The notes below the pieces were generated by a model. It searched no databases. It had not been told where the DNA came from and saw only the letters and a list, made by a program, of their open reading frames with translations. The translations under genes and the position numbers were made by a program. From Lineus longissimus (lineage: Eukaryota > Nemertea > Pilidiophora > Heteronemertea > Lineidae), in the NCBI RefSeq assembly GCF_910592395.1, contig NC_088314.1:13766001-13830000 (forward strand): a stretch of 64,000 bases of DNA, written 5' to 3'. Shown piece after piece: positions 1-12,582 of this stretch (position 1 is the first letter of the stretch; each line of letters opens with the position of its first letter).

Positions 1-389
1 GATCCTGGCCACCAGTGAGGGCTAACTTGTCCCGCCCACGACATGTGAGTAGGCGTGCTTGATTTGACTACATGAATAGGCTTCGGGAATTGACATAAAG
101 GGGAATTCTTTATCGATGTCGTTGACTTGTGGTCAAATCCCACCATGTTAACCCTTAGTATACCATAATGGGAAAGATGGTTACACACTGTTTCAATTTT
201 ATGCTCGGCAGGGTGACGTCGGTGAAGGAATTTTGAATGCATTTTAACCTCTAAGAAAAAAGCAAGTTTTGCGGATGCCTGCAAGAAACAAGATTTGATG
301 TGGTCATTTAATGGCAAAATGAACACTTCTACAGGGTAGCCCAAAAAAGGTAATGGCATGAGACGGCTTCAAGAAGCCTGCAGGTCCTG
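1..389. other. 3' flank of pogo element, no gene seen
   Basis: No coding frame or RNA gene is recognisable. This is the downstream flank of the minus-strand transposase and may contain its terminal repeat, but I could not identify a matching pair. Confidence 0.4.
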
Positions 390-1897
390 TTATTCATCAG
401 GGTCCTCGACAAGGTCTTCCTCTGGCAGGTTAAAAAATTCTAGACCCTCATCGACGTCCCCAGCAGGTTGTTCGAGATCTTCTGCCCCAACCAGTGGAAC
501 CCCACGCCCAATACCAGCAGCATGAAATGAATTTTGCACCACCTGTTCGGGTACTTCCTGCCATGCGTCTCGGACAAGGCGTGTCACTTCTAAAATTGAA
601 ATCCTTGGACAATTTCCATCCGGCGTCGTGTGTTCCTGTTTCCACAATCTCCATAGCAGCCGAAGACGGACTTTGAAGCTGTGGATGACAGAAACATCCA
701 AGGGCTGCGCAATGGGGGTACAACCTGGTGGAATAAACTCAATAACACCGCCATTCTCAATGATGAGAAGGGCAACTTCTTCTGTAAGATGCACACGGCA
801 GCGATCCCATATGAGAAGGAAAGGTAGATACCCGTCTTCCTGGTCGTCCTGGTCCTGATGCATGAAGGGGATGAACACCTCTCCGAGGTAATCTAACATA
901 ACATTTGCTCTCATCCACCCCGTTGGTGATTGTGCCACGACTACATCTTCAGGCAGATTGTCTTGAAGCTCTTGCCATGCGGCTGCAGTTGGACGTCTGA
1001 AGGTGATGTGCGGGGGTAATTTTCCCCCTGCCATTGTGACTGCTAAAGTGACGGTACATCCCAGCCTAGGATTGCCCCACGAAGATTTGATATCAATCTG
1101 CGTTGCCCCTGTTCGGTTGTAGGTATAACTGCCATGGTTGTCAAAAAGCATGAAAACCTCGTCTACATTTGCCACTTGATAATCTTCATAATGTTCATGC
1201 TGTTCATGCACGCTTTCCCTAAATGCAGCTACTAGGGCGTCAGCATTATCTGGCACCTGTCGGCTGTCCTTGGTCTTCCTTCTAAGGGAGATGCTGTACC
1301 TTTTCTTAAACCCTGATAACCAGCCATTTGATGCTGTAAAGTGAGATTTCCGTGGGTAATCGTTCAATATACGGGTCTGTTCTGCAATAGCCAATCCAAC
1401 CCACCACTGTTGATACAGTTCCCTCGATGCATCTTTGATGTTGTGATGTGATATCGCCATTCCCAGGGCACGCCTCTCATCGAGCCAATCAGCTAGGTCT
1501 GCCTCCATCTCTTCGTATAGGCCTAAAAGATAACAGTTCATTTTACTCTGTCAGCAAATCACTAAATTTGTTCTTTGCCACATTCCATGCAAAAATGCAT
1601 CCTTCAGTTTCCCTTCACTTTAGCTGTACCCTTAATGTTCAGGGGGCTTTGCCATGGTTCCCTAGACTTACCAGTGCCACGTTCTCTCCACGCTAATTCT
1701 GAACCCTTGGCTTTTGACGATGCTCTATGATGATGAATGTCATCCTCACTCATTAACCATTTCATCATTGTAGATTTTGGCAAACGGTTTGTGATGGCAA
1801 ACGCTCCCACGGTTTCATTACCGGCATGGAAGTCAGCGAGAAGCTTTACTTTTTCGCGCAGAGTGTAGCGCCTGCGTCTTCTAGGATGTTCAGCCAT
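390..1897 (-). CDS. pogo/Tigger-type transposase, two exons
   Basis: Cut-and-paste transposase of the Tc1/mariner-pogo superfamily, acting on its own terminal repeats in the nucleus. I place exon 1 at 1897-1672 and exon 2 at 1522-390. The 149-base intron has a GTAAGT donor and a TTTTAG acceptor, and the joined exons total 1359 nt, exactly 453 codons with the stop. The start was chosen at MAEHPRRRRR, which leads straight into a psq-like helix-turn-helix (about residues 5-50). A CENP-B-like second HTH follows (about 75-150), then the DDE_1 core: NVDEVFML (first Asp), LLIWDRCRVHLT (second Asp) and PPGCTPIAQPLDVSV (third Asp), so the triad looks intact. The C-terminal tail is acidic, as in many Tigger proteins. 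The length is normal for the family and no frameshift is seen, so it could be an active or recently active copy or a domesticated one. Terminal repeats were not identified. Confidence 0.88.
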
Positions 1898-2391
1898 AGT
1901 GCAGACAGACAATCCCAGAATTACCCTTCCTTTTATTCTCATCCTGGTCCACATAACCATTTCAGCATTTCAGTAACTAACATGTCTCATTGCATCACAG
2001 AAGAAACCACAGATTGTGTCAGGCAATAACTGGTGCTAGGCCTGGTCTCGCCTATATGCACATGAATGGCAAGGGCGGCTGTCGTATGCATTATGACATT
2101 GGTGGATCTGCCCAGACAAAAATGGCCGCTGGTTCTTATTCGCAAGGTATTAAAGTATGTGAAATAAATTATGACGAGATGAACATATTTGTCTTAATGT
2201 TATATCCATTGCATGACCAGATTGGGCTATTACAAATCATTTATAATATTCAAACTGAACTTGGCTACCATGGCGAATTATTTCAAAACTAGATTGAAAA
2301 TTTAGCCCTTCATGTCAGCTACTTAAAATGATGTTGTCCAAAGTTTTTGTCACTGTGTAATAAGCTTATATACCGTTAAAACTGCATGTAC
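1898..2391. other. intergenic stretch, no gene seen
   Basis: Lies between the divergent pogo 5' end and the 3' end of the ParB-like gene. The short open frames here show no splice structure or family resemblance. Confidence 0.4.
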
Positions 2392-4942
2392 TCATAAATT
2401 CACCTGAAGGCCTTTTAATTCCTTCGCTTTTTTTTTCATTTCGGCGATAGAAAGATCCTTGTTCATTATTTTCTGCAAAAGCCATTCAATGTCCTCATTG
2501 TGGAGGTGCACCATAGCACTGAAACAGGCATGTTGCAGATCGGTTTTTTTAGATCTTTTGCTTTGAGCTGCTGGTCTTTTGTCGCCCCATCCTCGTATAG
2601 AGCGAACACCTCCATCAGCATCTTGAACATATCTTCAGGAAATAATGCCAACCGCATGGCCAAGTCTATTGTTGTCTGAAAATTGATAAAAAGATATGAT
2701 CTTTATGAATGACACACTTGTATACTTGGATCAGCCACTCGAGCCGTTTTCCCATAGCTGCCAAAGATGACATAGCAAAACAAGCTTTTTGACATTTCAT
2801 AAAACATACTATTACTATTAGTATTAGTACCAAAAATGAATGTTTGGCACTGCAGATGTTTTTAACTACCACTGACCTATTTTTCTCTTTTTTAATCAAA
2901 TTTTACCTTTTCATCAGCATGAAGCTTTCTACAAGATTCCTTCCAAGCGACATCATTTTCGAACTCTTTCCTCCACCCTCGACAGAATCTAACCTGAAAT
3001 TACAATTATTTTGCTAGGCTTAAATCCGGTGATAGATGTGTTGTCATAAGGAAAATAGTTTCAAAGGTTCCTCATCTGTTATATGCCATTGTTTGTTGTT
3101 TGTAATTCATTTATTACAAAGTACTGACCTTGTCATAGAATGACATCTTGAGCCTGGCCTCTCCTACCATGTTGTGGTTGTGGGAGGCCACCATCGCTTC
3201 TTCATCGATTAAACCGCAATACACATTACCCCACAGACTTCTTTTATATTCCCCCCCTAATTCTCTCCCAATGTCCGACATGGCCAACACTAGGTGTTGG
3301 CCACCAAGAACTTCATAGTTGTATCCATTGATCTGCAACAAAATTGTACGCCTATCAGTTAGGGTTTACTAATGCTACATACTAATTCCTCCTCTAAGGG
3401 CTCTTACAGCATTTACACCAATCTTGAGATTTCATCTCCATTGCACTTGCTTAAACCATTATTGCATTAGCCATGACACAAACATGACAAAGCCTGAGGA
3501 GGCTCAGTTAATCTCGGACTGCGTGGCAGTATACACGGGCAACAGATGTTGATTCCCAAATTGAACAGATGATTAGTTTTGAATCTTACATTTTTCACAT
3601 TAAAATCCTCCTTAGTAACATCCTTTACACACAGAAGTAATGGTTGATTGTCATCTTTAAATTCTCCATTAAGAATTCTCCTTTTCAGTGTTGCTTTCCA
3701 CTGTTGATCAATGGGACGGATGTTCCTGGATGCATCTATCCCATTGATCAACGCGCCAACATCGATGCACAGATGGCCTAGAAAATTAAACATTTGTTGA
3801 TTACTTCACTGATGGCATGTACACTGACAGGCTATAAAAATGAATGATATATTTATAATCTATGAAAAATATATTAATAAGTTTTTCCTTCAAGAATTCT
3901 ATTAGATTTTTCATCTTTTTTTTGTAAGATTAAATTGAAAAATTATACAGCTATTTTTCTTGCATTTCAATTACTATTAGTCCACTCTACCCGTTTGTGT
4001 GTTTGTTTCTCCCAGACCAAAGACCTCTTCATTTGTCAAATACATTTAATACAAACTTTCTTTTCACACTTTGGGTCACCTTCTTCTTCTTCTTCAGCGT
4101 TCGCTCTTTGGCACCGGGAGGGGTCATCCTCCTAGGAGTAATCCTCCTCCAAGGCGGGATGAGCGTATCCAGTGCTGCCACTACGGTTGTGCGCCAATTG
4201 GGTTTATTGGCCTAGTGGTCCGACTTTGGCAACCGGCTGACAGGCCGAGACTTTGGGTCACCAAGCTGTGTATGAACACGCCAAAGCTTTTGGCTGAAGT
4301 TACCCGTGACGCACATGACTTGAAGGTGAAATTGTCGTGTGTACAACGTGAATAACGTTAGATAAAACCAATAAACGGCCTTATAATGGATGTTAGTTGG
4401 AAATTCCAAAACCTGGCTTCGTAAGTACCTTTTTGGGACCAGATAATGCTACATGCAGAATTTTGGGTCACTCAGCCATTCGGTCTGGGAGATACGAGCG
4501 CACACACCAACAAACAAACAAACACACAAACTTTTCTCAAATTTAGTAAGGATTAAAATTTGGCTCTAATTAAGTCCTTACCCACAAACTTCTCCTTTAA
4601 GTTGATTCTCTTAACCGTATTAGTATTTTCCAATTTCTTCTTCTTTGCTGCCATTTTCGCGGTAGACAATTTTCGTTTTGAAGGCCTTGACAGATAAAAA
4701 CCTAAATTACTTCAAGAATACACTGATGCATTTGTATTGTTGCTATTTTTTCTTATCTAGGAATATTGATTTTCAATAAAACCTCTACTAAAATTATTCA
4801 GTAAGCTTTTTGGTCTTGTAGTAACACAGGCTTAATGGGGGACATAGATTTTGGCCTTATATTTTTTTGTTCCCCCCCCCCTGTCATTTTTAGCTCACCT
4901 CTTAGCAGAGGTGAGCTTATCCCATACCGTGGCGTCCGTCGT

Positions 4943-4989
<47 letters not shown>

Positions 4990-6685
4990 CGTCGTCGTCC
5001 GTCGTCCGTTAGCAGGGCACGTTTCGTAACTGTTAGAGCTATTGAGTTGAAACTTGGTACACATGTACCCTTATGTAATGACACCTTGGAGACCAAGTTT
5101 CGGTCCGATTCGTTTCATGGTTTGGCCACCAGGGGGCCAAACGTTAAAAGTGAAAATATGCAATATCTCCCTTAATAGTAGTCGGGAAATTTTGAAAAAA
5201 ATATGGTAGGTACTTCTAGCAAAGGTGCATCATATATCCTCCGGGTTTTTGATTTGACCTCCTTTTCAAGGTCACAGAGGTCAAATGGTGTAAATTGGCC
5301 GTTAGGATGTAACGGTGGCACGTTTCTAAACTGCAATGACTATTGATACCAAATTTGGTACACATTTACCCCTTAGTCAGGTGATCTCAGGGACCGAAGT
5401 TTGATCCAATATGATTCACCACTTGACCACCAGGGGGCAAAATCCAAAAACCTTAAAAATGTGATTATTCCTTAACTTCTTGCCCGATTGCCACCAATTT
5501 GATATCATGGGTACATCTAACCACCATACAGTATATGTCACACAGGTTTTCAATTTGACCTTCTTGTCAAGGTCACAGAGGTCAAATGGCGTAAATTGGC
5601 CGTCAGGCCGTAACTATGGCACGTTTCTTAACTGCAATGACTATTGATCACAAATTAAGTACACATGTACCCCTTGGTCAGGTGATCTTAGGTACCGAAG
5701 TTTGGTGCGATCTGATTTGCCGTTTGGCCTCCAGGGAGGGGGCCAAATCCTAAATTCTTCAAAATGCCATTATTCCTAGTAATGACTTGCCCGATTGGCA
5801 CCAATTTTATATCATAGGTACATCTAATTCTAACAACCATTCAATGTGTCACCCGGGTCTTCTTTGATTTGACCTACTTTTCAAGGTCACAGAGGTTGAA
5901 TGTACTGTAAATTGGCCATTTTGGGGAAATTGTAATTGCTTGGACCGACATCAAACCTAACACTACATGACACAATACCATGCCCTTTATCCATCTTTCC
6001 TCCACATGAGGTGAGCACAATGGCCTTGGCCATTTCATTACCTGATCTTCTCTATTTCATCATTCAGTTCTGGTTCTTCTTCTTCATCTATCTCCACCCC
6101 CTCAATTTCTGATTCTGTTTCATCATTTTCATTCGCTGTTGTTTCTTCTTTTTGTTCTTCCGGTCCCACTGGTTTTGTTTGGTGTGCTTTTAAAAATGAT
6201 TTCATTTTGGTTAAAACGATACAAAATACATTCTGGTTTTACATACATGCATACATGTACACACAGTCTCACTTAAGAGCCACTTCATAACTATTCATTT
6301 GCAGAGATTTAATGTGCCTCTTTTCATACTTCTGATGCTTTCAATATCAGTTCTTTACAGGAATGAATAATACATTTGACAATTTAATTAGATTAATTAA
6401 TGAAATTGGAACCTTTGACAAGTTATATATGCCAATCAAACCATAACCCTATCAAGGGTCTTGATCAGCCCCCCCCCCCCCCCTCAGTATTGTGAAGAAG
6501 CAATCTATAGGTCAGTATTGTTTACATTTATTTGTATACTTACCCTTCAACTGTTTGAATGCAGCACAGAAGTCATTGGATGAGTCTACAAAGTCTCGCA
6601 TTTCATTGCTTATCTCACTCTGGTTCCAATCAAACTGATCAAGAGATGTTTTAAGAGTGACATCCTTTGAATCCGAAAATTCAAT
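2392..6685 (-). CDS. ParB/Srx-like domain nuclear protein, seven exons (5' end missing)
   Basis: Exons on the minus strand: 6685-6544, 6186-6042, 4685-4582, 3777-3590, 3332-3129, 2993-2907 and 2675-2392. Every junction has GT/AG ends and the phases agree (0, 1, 2, 1, 0, 0, 0). Exons 1-2 encode an acidic linker rich in Glu and Asp. Exon 3 is Lys-rich and NLS-like (KMAAKKKKLENTNTVKR). Exons 4-5 carry what I read as a ParB/sulfiredoxin-like fold: IDASRNIRPIDQQW, then YNYEVLGGQHLVLAM (compare the ParB box I G-E-R-R region), then NVYCGLIDEEAMVASHNHN (compare box II). In bacteria this fold binds or hydrolyses nucleotides and acts in chromosome segregation; the function here is unknown. The last exon needs one extra base in a GGGG or AAAAAAA run to join its two good frames, and then ends in a Lys-rich helix with a stop at 2392. 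The first exon was not found, so the N-terminus is missing. The gene could also be a mobile-element passenger. Confidence 0.68.
4079..4240 (+). repeat. interspersed repeat family B, copy 1
   Basis: Starts at a CTT-rich tract and contains a segment ending in ggcctagtggtccgactttg. A second, clearly homologous copy lies at about 18046-18200. The 3' part resembles a tRNA A-box, so it may be a SINE-like module. It sits in an intron of the ParB-like gene. Confidence 0.6.
4891..6039 (+). repeat. interspersed repeat family A, copy 1
   Basis: Begins with the palindrome agctcacctcttagcagagg and continues tgagct (4892-4917). A (CGT)n microsatellite follows (about 4937-5003), then a body with three repeated modules, each containing caaggtcacagaggtcaa-like sequence. 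It ends at gaggtgagcacaatggcc and catttcatt. Further copies lie at 21150-22195, 31310-31760 (diverged) and 51191-52796. It has no coding capacity; the Ser- or Asp-rich frames come from the CGT run. It lies wholly in an intron of the ParB-like gene. Confidence 0.85.
6469..6483 (+). repeat. poly-C run
   Basis: Homopolymer of about 14-15 C. It lies in an intron and is prone to length error. Confidence 0.9.
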
Positions 6686-7994
6686 CTGCAAAATATTTGT
6701 TAACAGTAATTTTCAAATTTGATCTGGTTGTCTTTTCATGATAACAATACGACTCTAGTATCACATCCTGAAACTCATGGTCTCATAACAGACAGTATTC
6801 CTCCATGATTTTTTTCGTAGATTCACCTTCAGGCCCACTGCCAATGGCAACATGGAGGCTCTTCTTATTACAACTCCCTCCGGGCAATCATGTGGTATCT
6901 GACCTGCCAGCCTGTGGTGTCACTCCCGCCAAACTTCCACATGGTTACTAACTGTACGGTATTTATTTAGCTGTTTTGCAGTTTGGCATCGTGGTGTGTT
7001 CAGTAAAACTGAACCATGTCAACAGCTCTTTATTCAATAGCCCAGAAGTTGGAAGTCCATACATGTATGTCCACCATTCAGTTACATGAGTAACATTAAG
7101 ATATGCATTCAAATCCTGATGCTTAAGAATCTTTTGAAAACATTGTTGTCCAGGAGCTCTTCACATAATGGTAACTGGCAGACATTTCCATGTTACCATC
7201 TCCTCCCACCCTATTTATACTCCAGGTGCCCCATAAACTTTGGTTGCCGTGCATACAATTACAAGTAGGCCTACTATACTACAGATTATCGTAGTAAAAG
7301 AAATTACGCAAATGCACTCCCTGCCTCCCACAACAATGCATCCATTGGCGCGAACGACCACGTGACCGGAGTTGATTGGCTGGTTTATTTCCAGCTGGAT
7401 GCATTGCAAATGCACAGGACTCATAGCCGTCAACCTCGTCTTTCATTACCTCGATCCATTGGCATTCTTGATGAATGAATTGCTACACTGTTCCTGACGT
7501 TCACGTGATTGGTTGGATTGGTTGGACCTCTCTATTGACTTCGCGCGACGTACGCGTCATTTCAACTGCTGATCGCGACATGTGGTCTTTTTCGAATGGA
7601 ACTCAAAGAGAGATGAACTCCAGATATTTTTTTCCAAATGACAACTTGAAAAAAACCCGGATTTTTGGGATGATTTTTACACACATCCTACACTTTCAGA
7701 GGAATGCTTTTGGTGAGGCATTTTATTCTTATGCTTCATCATTCGAATTCTCGCAAAATTAATCTAAACTTTGATCAATGAGACTGAGAGTGATTGGTAT
7801 GGTTATTTAGGGACCGTCTCAAAAATACCTTGAAGCCTTAGAAGTGAAATGAATGAAATAATATCTTGGATACTTTTGTCAGTAATATCTCAGCTAACAG
7901 ACAATTGCAATCACCACTAGGCAGTTATTAGACTAAAGGACTCAGGCACGTACAGCTTATTTTGACTGTTCATTATTGTGTTTGTTTGTTTCAG
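6686..7994. other. upstream region, possible missing first exon and shared promoter
   Basis: The first exon of the ParB-like gene should lie here on the minus strand, and a partner gene on the plus strand may also start here. I could not pick a convincing start or splice donor. Short ATG frames such as the one from 7475 have no supporting homology. Confidence 0.3.
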
Positions 7995-8095
7995 CAATCT
8001 ATCCGATTGAAATCCCCACAAAGAATTTTACAGAGGAGGAGCCACCGTGGTGTGATTGGGATGACATGGACAACTTTCATGAAGAAGGATTCTAA
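7995..8095 (+). CDS. possible terminal exon with acidic C-terminus
   Basis: A pyrimidine/GT-rich tract ending in tttcag at 7994 precedes an open frame that ends TKNFTEEEPPWCDWDDMDN, then a short FHEEGF and a TAA at 8093-8095. The acceptor, the open frame and the acidic Trp-containing tail suggest the last exon of a plus-strand gene, perhaps divergent from the ParB-like gene. No upstream exon was identified and no family is recognised. Confidence 0.3.
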
Positions 8096-8204
8096 ATCAT
8101 ACTTTTGACATTTTGAGATTGGGATAAAAAACCAAGGTTGAGAGAAATTTTTCAACTTATTCATTCATGGACTCGTGGATTTTACTTCCTACCCATCTAA
8201 AATT

Positions 8205-8520
8205 CCTGGCTCAAGGATACTATACTACATTATATTCAGGAATAACCATGCAGTGCATTTGTGCTGTGATAGTACAATGTACATGTATACCGTAAACCGC
8301 TACATGGCACTACAATTATACTATACTGACTAACATCATCATTACCGATAAGGATTTTCAATTCATGGGGCAGGCTCAAGGATACTATGCTGAGGATTAA
8401 TTACTGATAAGGATTTTCAATTCATGGCTCAAGGATACTATATTGAGGATTAACCAGTGCATTTGTGATGTGATAATAATACCGTAAACCGCTATGGCAT
8501 GTATGGCACTACAGTTGTTC
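8205..8520 (+). repeat. imperfect local duplication
   Basis: The segments with gataaggattttcaattcat and ggctcaaggatacta recur two or three times, with ataccgtaaaccgct flanking both sides. This is an imperfect tandem duplication without coding content. Confidence 0.6.
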
Positions 8521-8559
8521 CATATGACTCAGTGATAATAATATTGATACTACTAATGA

Positions 8560-8640
8560 ACAAGAGGCCCAAGGGCCTGGCGCTCAGCTGAAATGGATAG
8601 GTGAAGGCAAGGGCCAAGTGTGTGTCGGTAACGTTATTAT
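8560..8640 (+). repeat. fragment of an interspersed repeat
   Basis: The segment aacaagaggcccaagggcct followed by ggcgctcagctga has the self-complementary look of a repeat terminus common in marine invertebrate genomes (from memory). Only a fragment is visible. Confidence 0.35.
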
Positions 8641-11600
8641 GAGGCAACGTGAAGCTATAACGTCTAGCACGCAGAAGTGCTGATGCGAAAGACCTTCTTG
8701 CTATATCAGTGCATGCTGAAGTACTGAGTTGACGTCACCCTGGTATTATGACGTAAAGTCATTTCTATTGCCGTTGCAGTAGTGGGGTGTGTGATGACGT
8801 CAAGGAGTTGTGTGGTGACGTCAAAGAGTGGAGTCCTTGTCTTCATGCAGCGTAGGTGGAACTAATAACATGCACATGGACACAAGGTACATAATTATTA
8901 CAGTGTATTTTGTGAGGTGGGGCCTGGTGCTTTACAATGGTCAAATGAACCGACTGTTGTCTGGACATTGATGAAGTGGATGCAGCCAAATGTTTGGGAC
9001 GGTCTTTTTTGTATGTGAAGAAAAGAAGATAAAGAGTTGGTTAACAAAATGAACTTTATTGGTGCGGCAGATATTTGATGCCTTTCGGCAGATATTTGAA
9101 GCGCCTTGCGGCAGATATTTGTTGCCTTGCAGCAGATATTTGATAACGCTCTCCGGGAATGGAAAGCAGTAAAACGAGTAAGCACACCTCACTCTGAATG
9201 TGGGAACAGCAAGTGCTTGACTTGAAATGTGCCAACGACTCCTCTTGCAATAACCAACAACAGTTAATCTGTAAAAAAAGAGAAGAGAAATTAACACTGA
9301 CTGAATAAAAAAGGGTGACATAGACGGGGAAATGTACACCACCGGATACAGTCTGTGCTTGATCAGGCATCGGTCAGATGATATCCTGAACAAGGCATCT
9401 ATGGAAGCAAATCCAGAAAGAGACTTTACCTTCGAAGGGCACACTTATTACTCAGTGAAAAGTCAGTCCTGTGGGCTGTTTTCCAATTCAAAATAAAAGT
9501 GTAACCTCTTTAAATTAGTCTCACAGACTGAACCATAACACTCAACAGCCAACCGTGCCCACATGATGTGAGCCGAGAGCTGCATGGGCTTAAAGATGAG
9601 CGAGTGGTGTACTACATTTTGAAAATTGTCTATCGTCTACGACATGTGACAGAACAGGATCTAGTGGACTTAATGATGAGGTACTATCAAATAAGGTGTC
9701 CATCAAATGAATCATGGGCCTGTTTGTTGAGTTATACTCTAAGCCTGTCCTATAGGGCTAGGCTGTGGTTTTTGTCTTTTTTACAGCTACAGTACAGCCA
9801 TGCACAGCGCAGTGTACAGACAGTACAGGATTGCAAACCAAAAACATGAGCATTGCTGCGTAACGAAACTGCAGTGGAATTCATACTACGATGTCATAAT
9901 GTGACTTTCAAAATAATTGTAAACAAACGTAGCCTAAATGGCGAAATTTGTTGCAAAATTGCCAACCACAACAACTCAGGGACCGTAGCCAAAATGGCCG
10001 ACGGCGAATTCTCCGGTCGCTAGCGCAGTCCATAAACAAGCATCAATTTCACCAACTTTGGGCGCAAGCTTGGTCATCAAAGTTACAGAACTGTTAGAAA
10101 TACATCCAAACAACATATATATACAGTTAAAAGTGCATAAAAATCCCGTTTCAACCTCCGGCCGCTACCTTTTTTTCTCCGCCAGACGCCGGGCCCTACC
10201 GGTCGTTATTTAGTGCGACCGCCACCAGAGTGTTTATCACGATCTTTCGCCGTTTTAATAGCGCGTTTTAGGCAGATTAATCAATTATTACATGCATGCA
10301 TTATATATCACCGAAATGATAATTGCGTAGGCTATTTGAAACTAAGTTCAGATATTATTTTTGATCTTTGAATTGAATTTAGGCGAGTGATTTTTGACAC
10401 CCGGTCGACATAGGCTATCAGGACTTGCAAAATTCACGCGAGATCGCTTGCATCATCGGCACGTTTGAAAACCGAATTTCACAAATTCCACAAATATTTA
10501 TCACATACCATATGTATCACCACAAAGGTAACTCTCTAGACTATTTGAAACCAAGTTCAGATACTTATTTTCACAAAAATTCGAAGCTATGCAAGCGATT
10601 TTTCAGTGGTAGAGATCGACGGAAACAAATTTCTCGCTCTAAAATGACATGAGACGAGCACCAACTTTCGCTAATTTGTGCACAAAATTTCCGCAATATT
10701 ATAAAAAACTATCGATAAATCTGAATTATATAGACTCTTTTTCAGTACCTAAACAAATTTCAGGTACATGGTCATGTTGATTAAAAGAGTATCAACCGAT
10801 TGAACATGAGAAAGTTCACTCATCTTCATTGAAGCAGCGACTACCGCCATTTTTAAATGGTGGCATCTCTTCTATCGATCGGCCAATCAGCGGCACTGCT
10901 TGCAAAAAGTTGAGCCACCGCCAAATTTGAAATCGCCAAAATTCAGTCAATGTGCCTGCAGCGCCAACTGGCGGTTAAAACCATATTAATTCCATTAAAA
11001 GTAAAAAATGAAAAAATATTAAAAAATATTCAGCCACATTTGAAAACAATATTTGCTCTGTGGACCGAGGTAAAAAGGGAAAGAAATCTACACGCGAAAT
11101 GACCTCATTCTCTTAATACAGGTCGGATCGCGCTGATTTTTCGTTTTTTGAGTTCACCTTGGGCAACTCCTAATTTAGCACTGTCAACGAAGTGGCTAGG
11201 CCTTCCCAATCAGAAATGTCCAATTTTGTCCACAGATGGGTCCCTAGATGGATGGATTGCAGGACGGACACCATTTGAACAGCTATTCTACTAGCTCCGC
11301 TGACTTTGTCAGCTGAGCTAAAAACCAGTGCATGCCACTGCAATCATGATGAGGTATGTTCACTAGTTTAAAAGGATACAATCTGATTCTGATTGAAGTT
11401 AGTGGAGTTCAAAAATCATTAAAAAAACTAAGATTGAACATGTTTCTGGCCATTCATTCTCATATCAAAAAACATCGTAATAGAGAGAAAGGGCCAAACT
11501 AGCAACATGAGATTGACTTGAGATTGAGAAGAGAGGTTTAGGACTATCGCAGTACATTATGAAAAGAAAAAGAAGGGTTTTTGATTCAATATTGGCGCAG

Positions 11601-12582
11601 CATTTGGAAAATTCCCTTGTCATTTGCCCTTGACATGCCTGATGAATGTAAAGCACAGGTGTGACGTGTGTTGCGGCCGAGATATTTTCGAAAATGTTGT
11701 CCGTCACAGTTTAATGATTAATTATGCTAACAAAGTTTTGCCTGTCATGCATGTAATTGTTACATTTTTATCTAAAAATGAATTGAAAAGATTAACATCT
11801 CTTTTTGGTTGTCATTTATCATCACCTGGCTAAGTACTACTCACCTGATCAAAGAACTTTATTATGGAGAACTATGTGTAGCCCATCAGGTTGTGTTGTT
11901 GCTGTTGCTGTTAAGAGTCTATAGATGTTTTTCATAACAGCACAAAATACAATGGGTGAATAGTTTGTTTCTGTCAATCTGTGGTTGTGATTAATGTGAG
12001 GAGAACCCTGTCCCTAGTCTGTAGTCAGGTTGGTGACTTTGTGACAATGACACATCAAATACACATTTAACTTGAAGAAAAAAATTCTCACATTTATACT
12101 GCAGATTTTCTGTAGGTTTTGTGGTGACTGACTGAGTGAGAGATTGATTGCTATGGTCTATTGCTATTGCATAGGATCTGTGATTCTGGCATGACGTTGT
12201 ACGGTACTTGAGATTGAAATCACAATAGTGTCAGAATGGGTCTCTCCTCTCCAACCACCACTGTTGCAGATTCAATGCTCTTACTATCTGATTTGACTGA
12301 GATAATGACAGTGACATGACATAGACACTTCATTGAGGAGTGCATCTCCATGCTGACAGTGACAGCATCTTGACCAATGTCCAATGACCACCAAGGTAAT
12401 TTCTGATACCAAGAATGATAAAGTATTACTGCCTGCAGTGCATGGCTAATGTTCAAAGACAGTACCATGAGGTTCAGGATGTGTTAACCAGTCACTCTGT
12501 CAGGATGTAGTGCCATGGCCGTGGCATGGGCCCGGGGGCATGGCATGACTACTAAAGTATAATTCATGCTGGTTGCATGACT
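8641..12582. other. about 3.9 kb with no recognised gene
   Basis: Contains four near-identical short units around gcggcagatatttg at 9063-9145 and a diverged duplication of about 110 bases (10300-10410 and 10505-10615, sharing actatttgaaac and agttcagata). The open frames at 8941-9444 and 9568-9849 lack splice or family support. Confidence 0.4.
9063..9145 (+). repeat. short tandem repeat, about 20 bp units x4
   Basis: Four units each carry ggcagatatttg or gcagatatttg, spaced about 20-24 bases. No function can be inferred. Confidence 0.7.

Noticed and set aside
4798-5064. Ser-rich and Asp-rich open frames over the CGT run
   Set aside because: They are translations of a trinucleotide microsatellite in repeat A; the same frames recur in copy 4 at 51043-51472.
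9568-9849. 93-codon frame as a gene
   Set aside because: No splice sites in suitable places and no family resemblance; could be an exon but nothing supports it.
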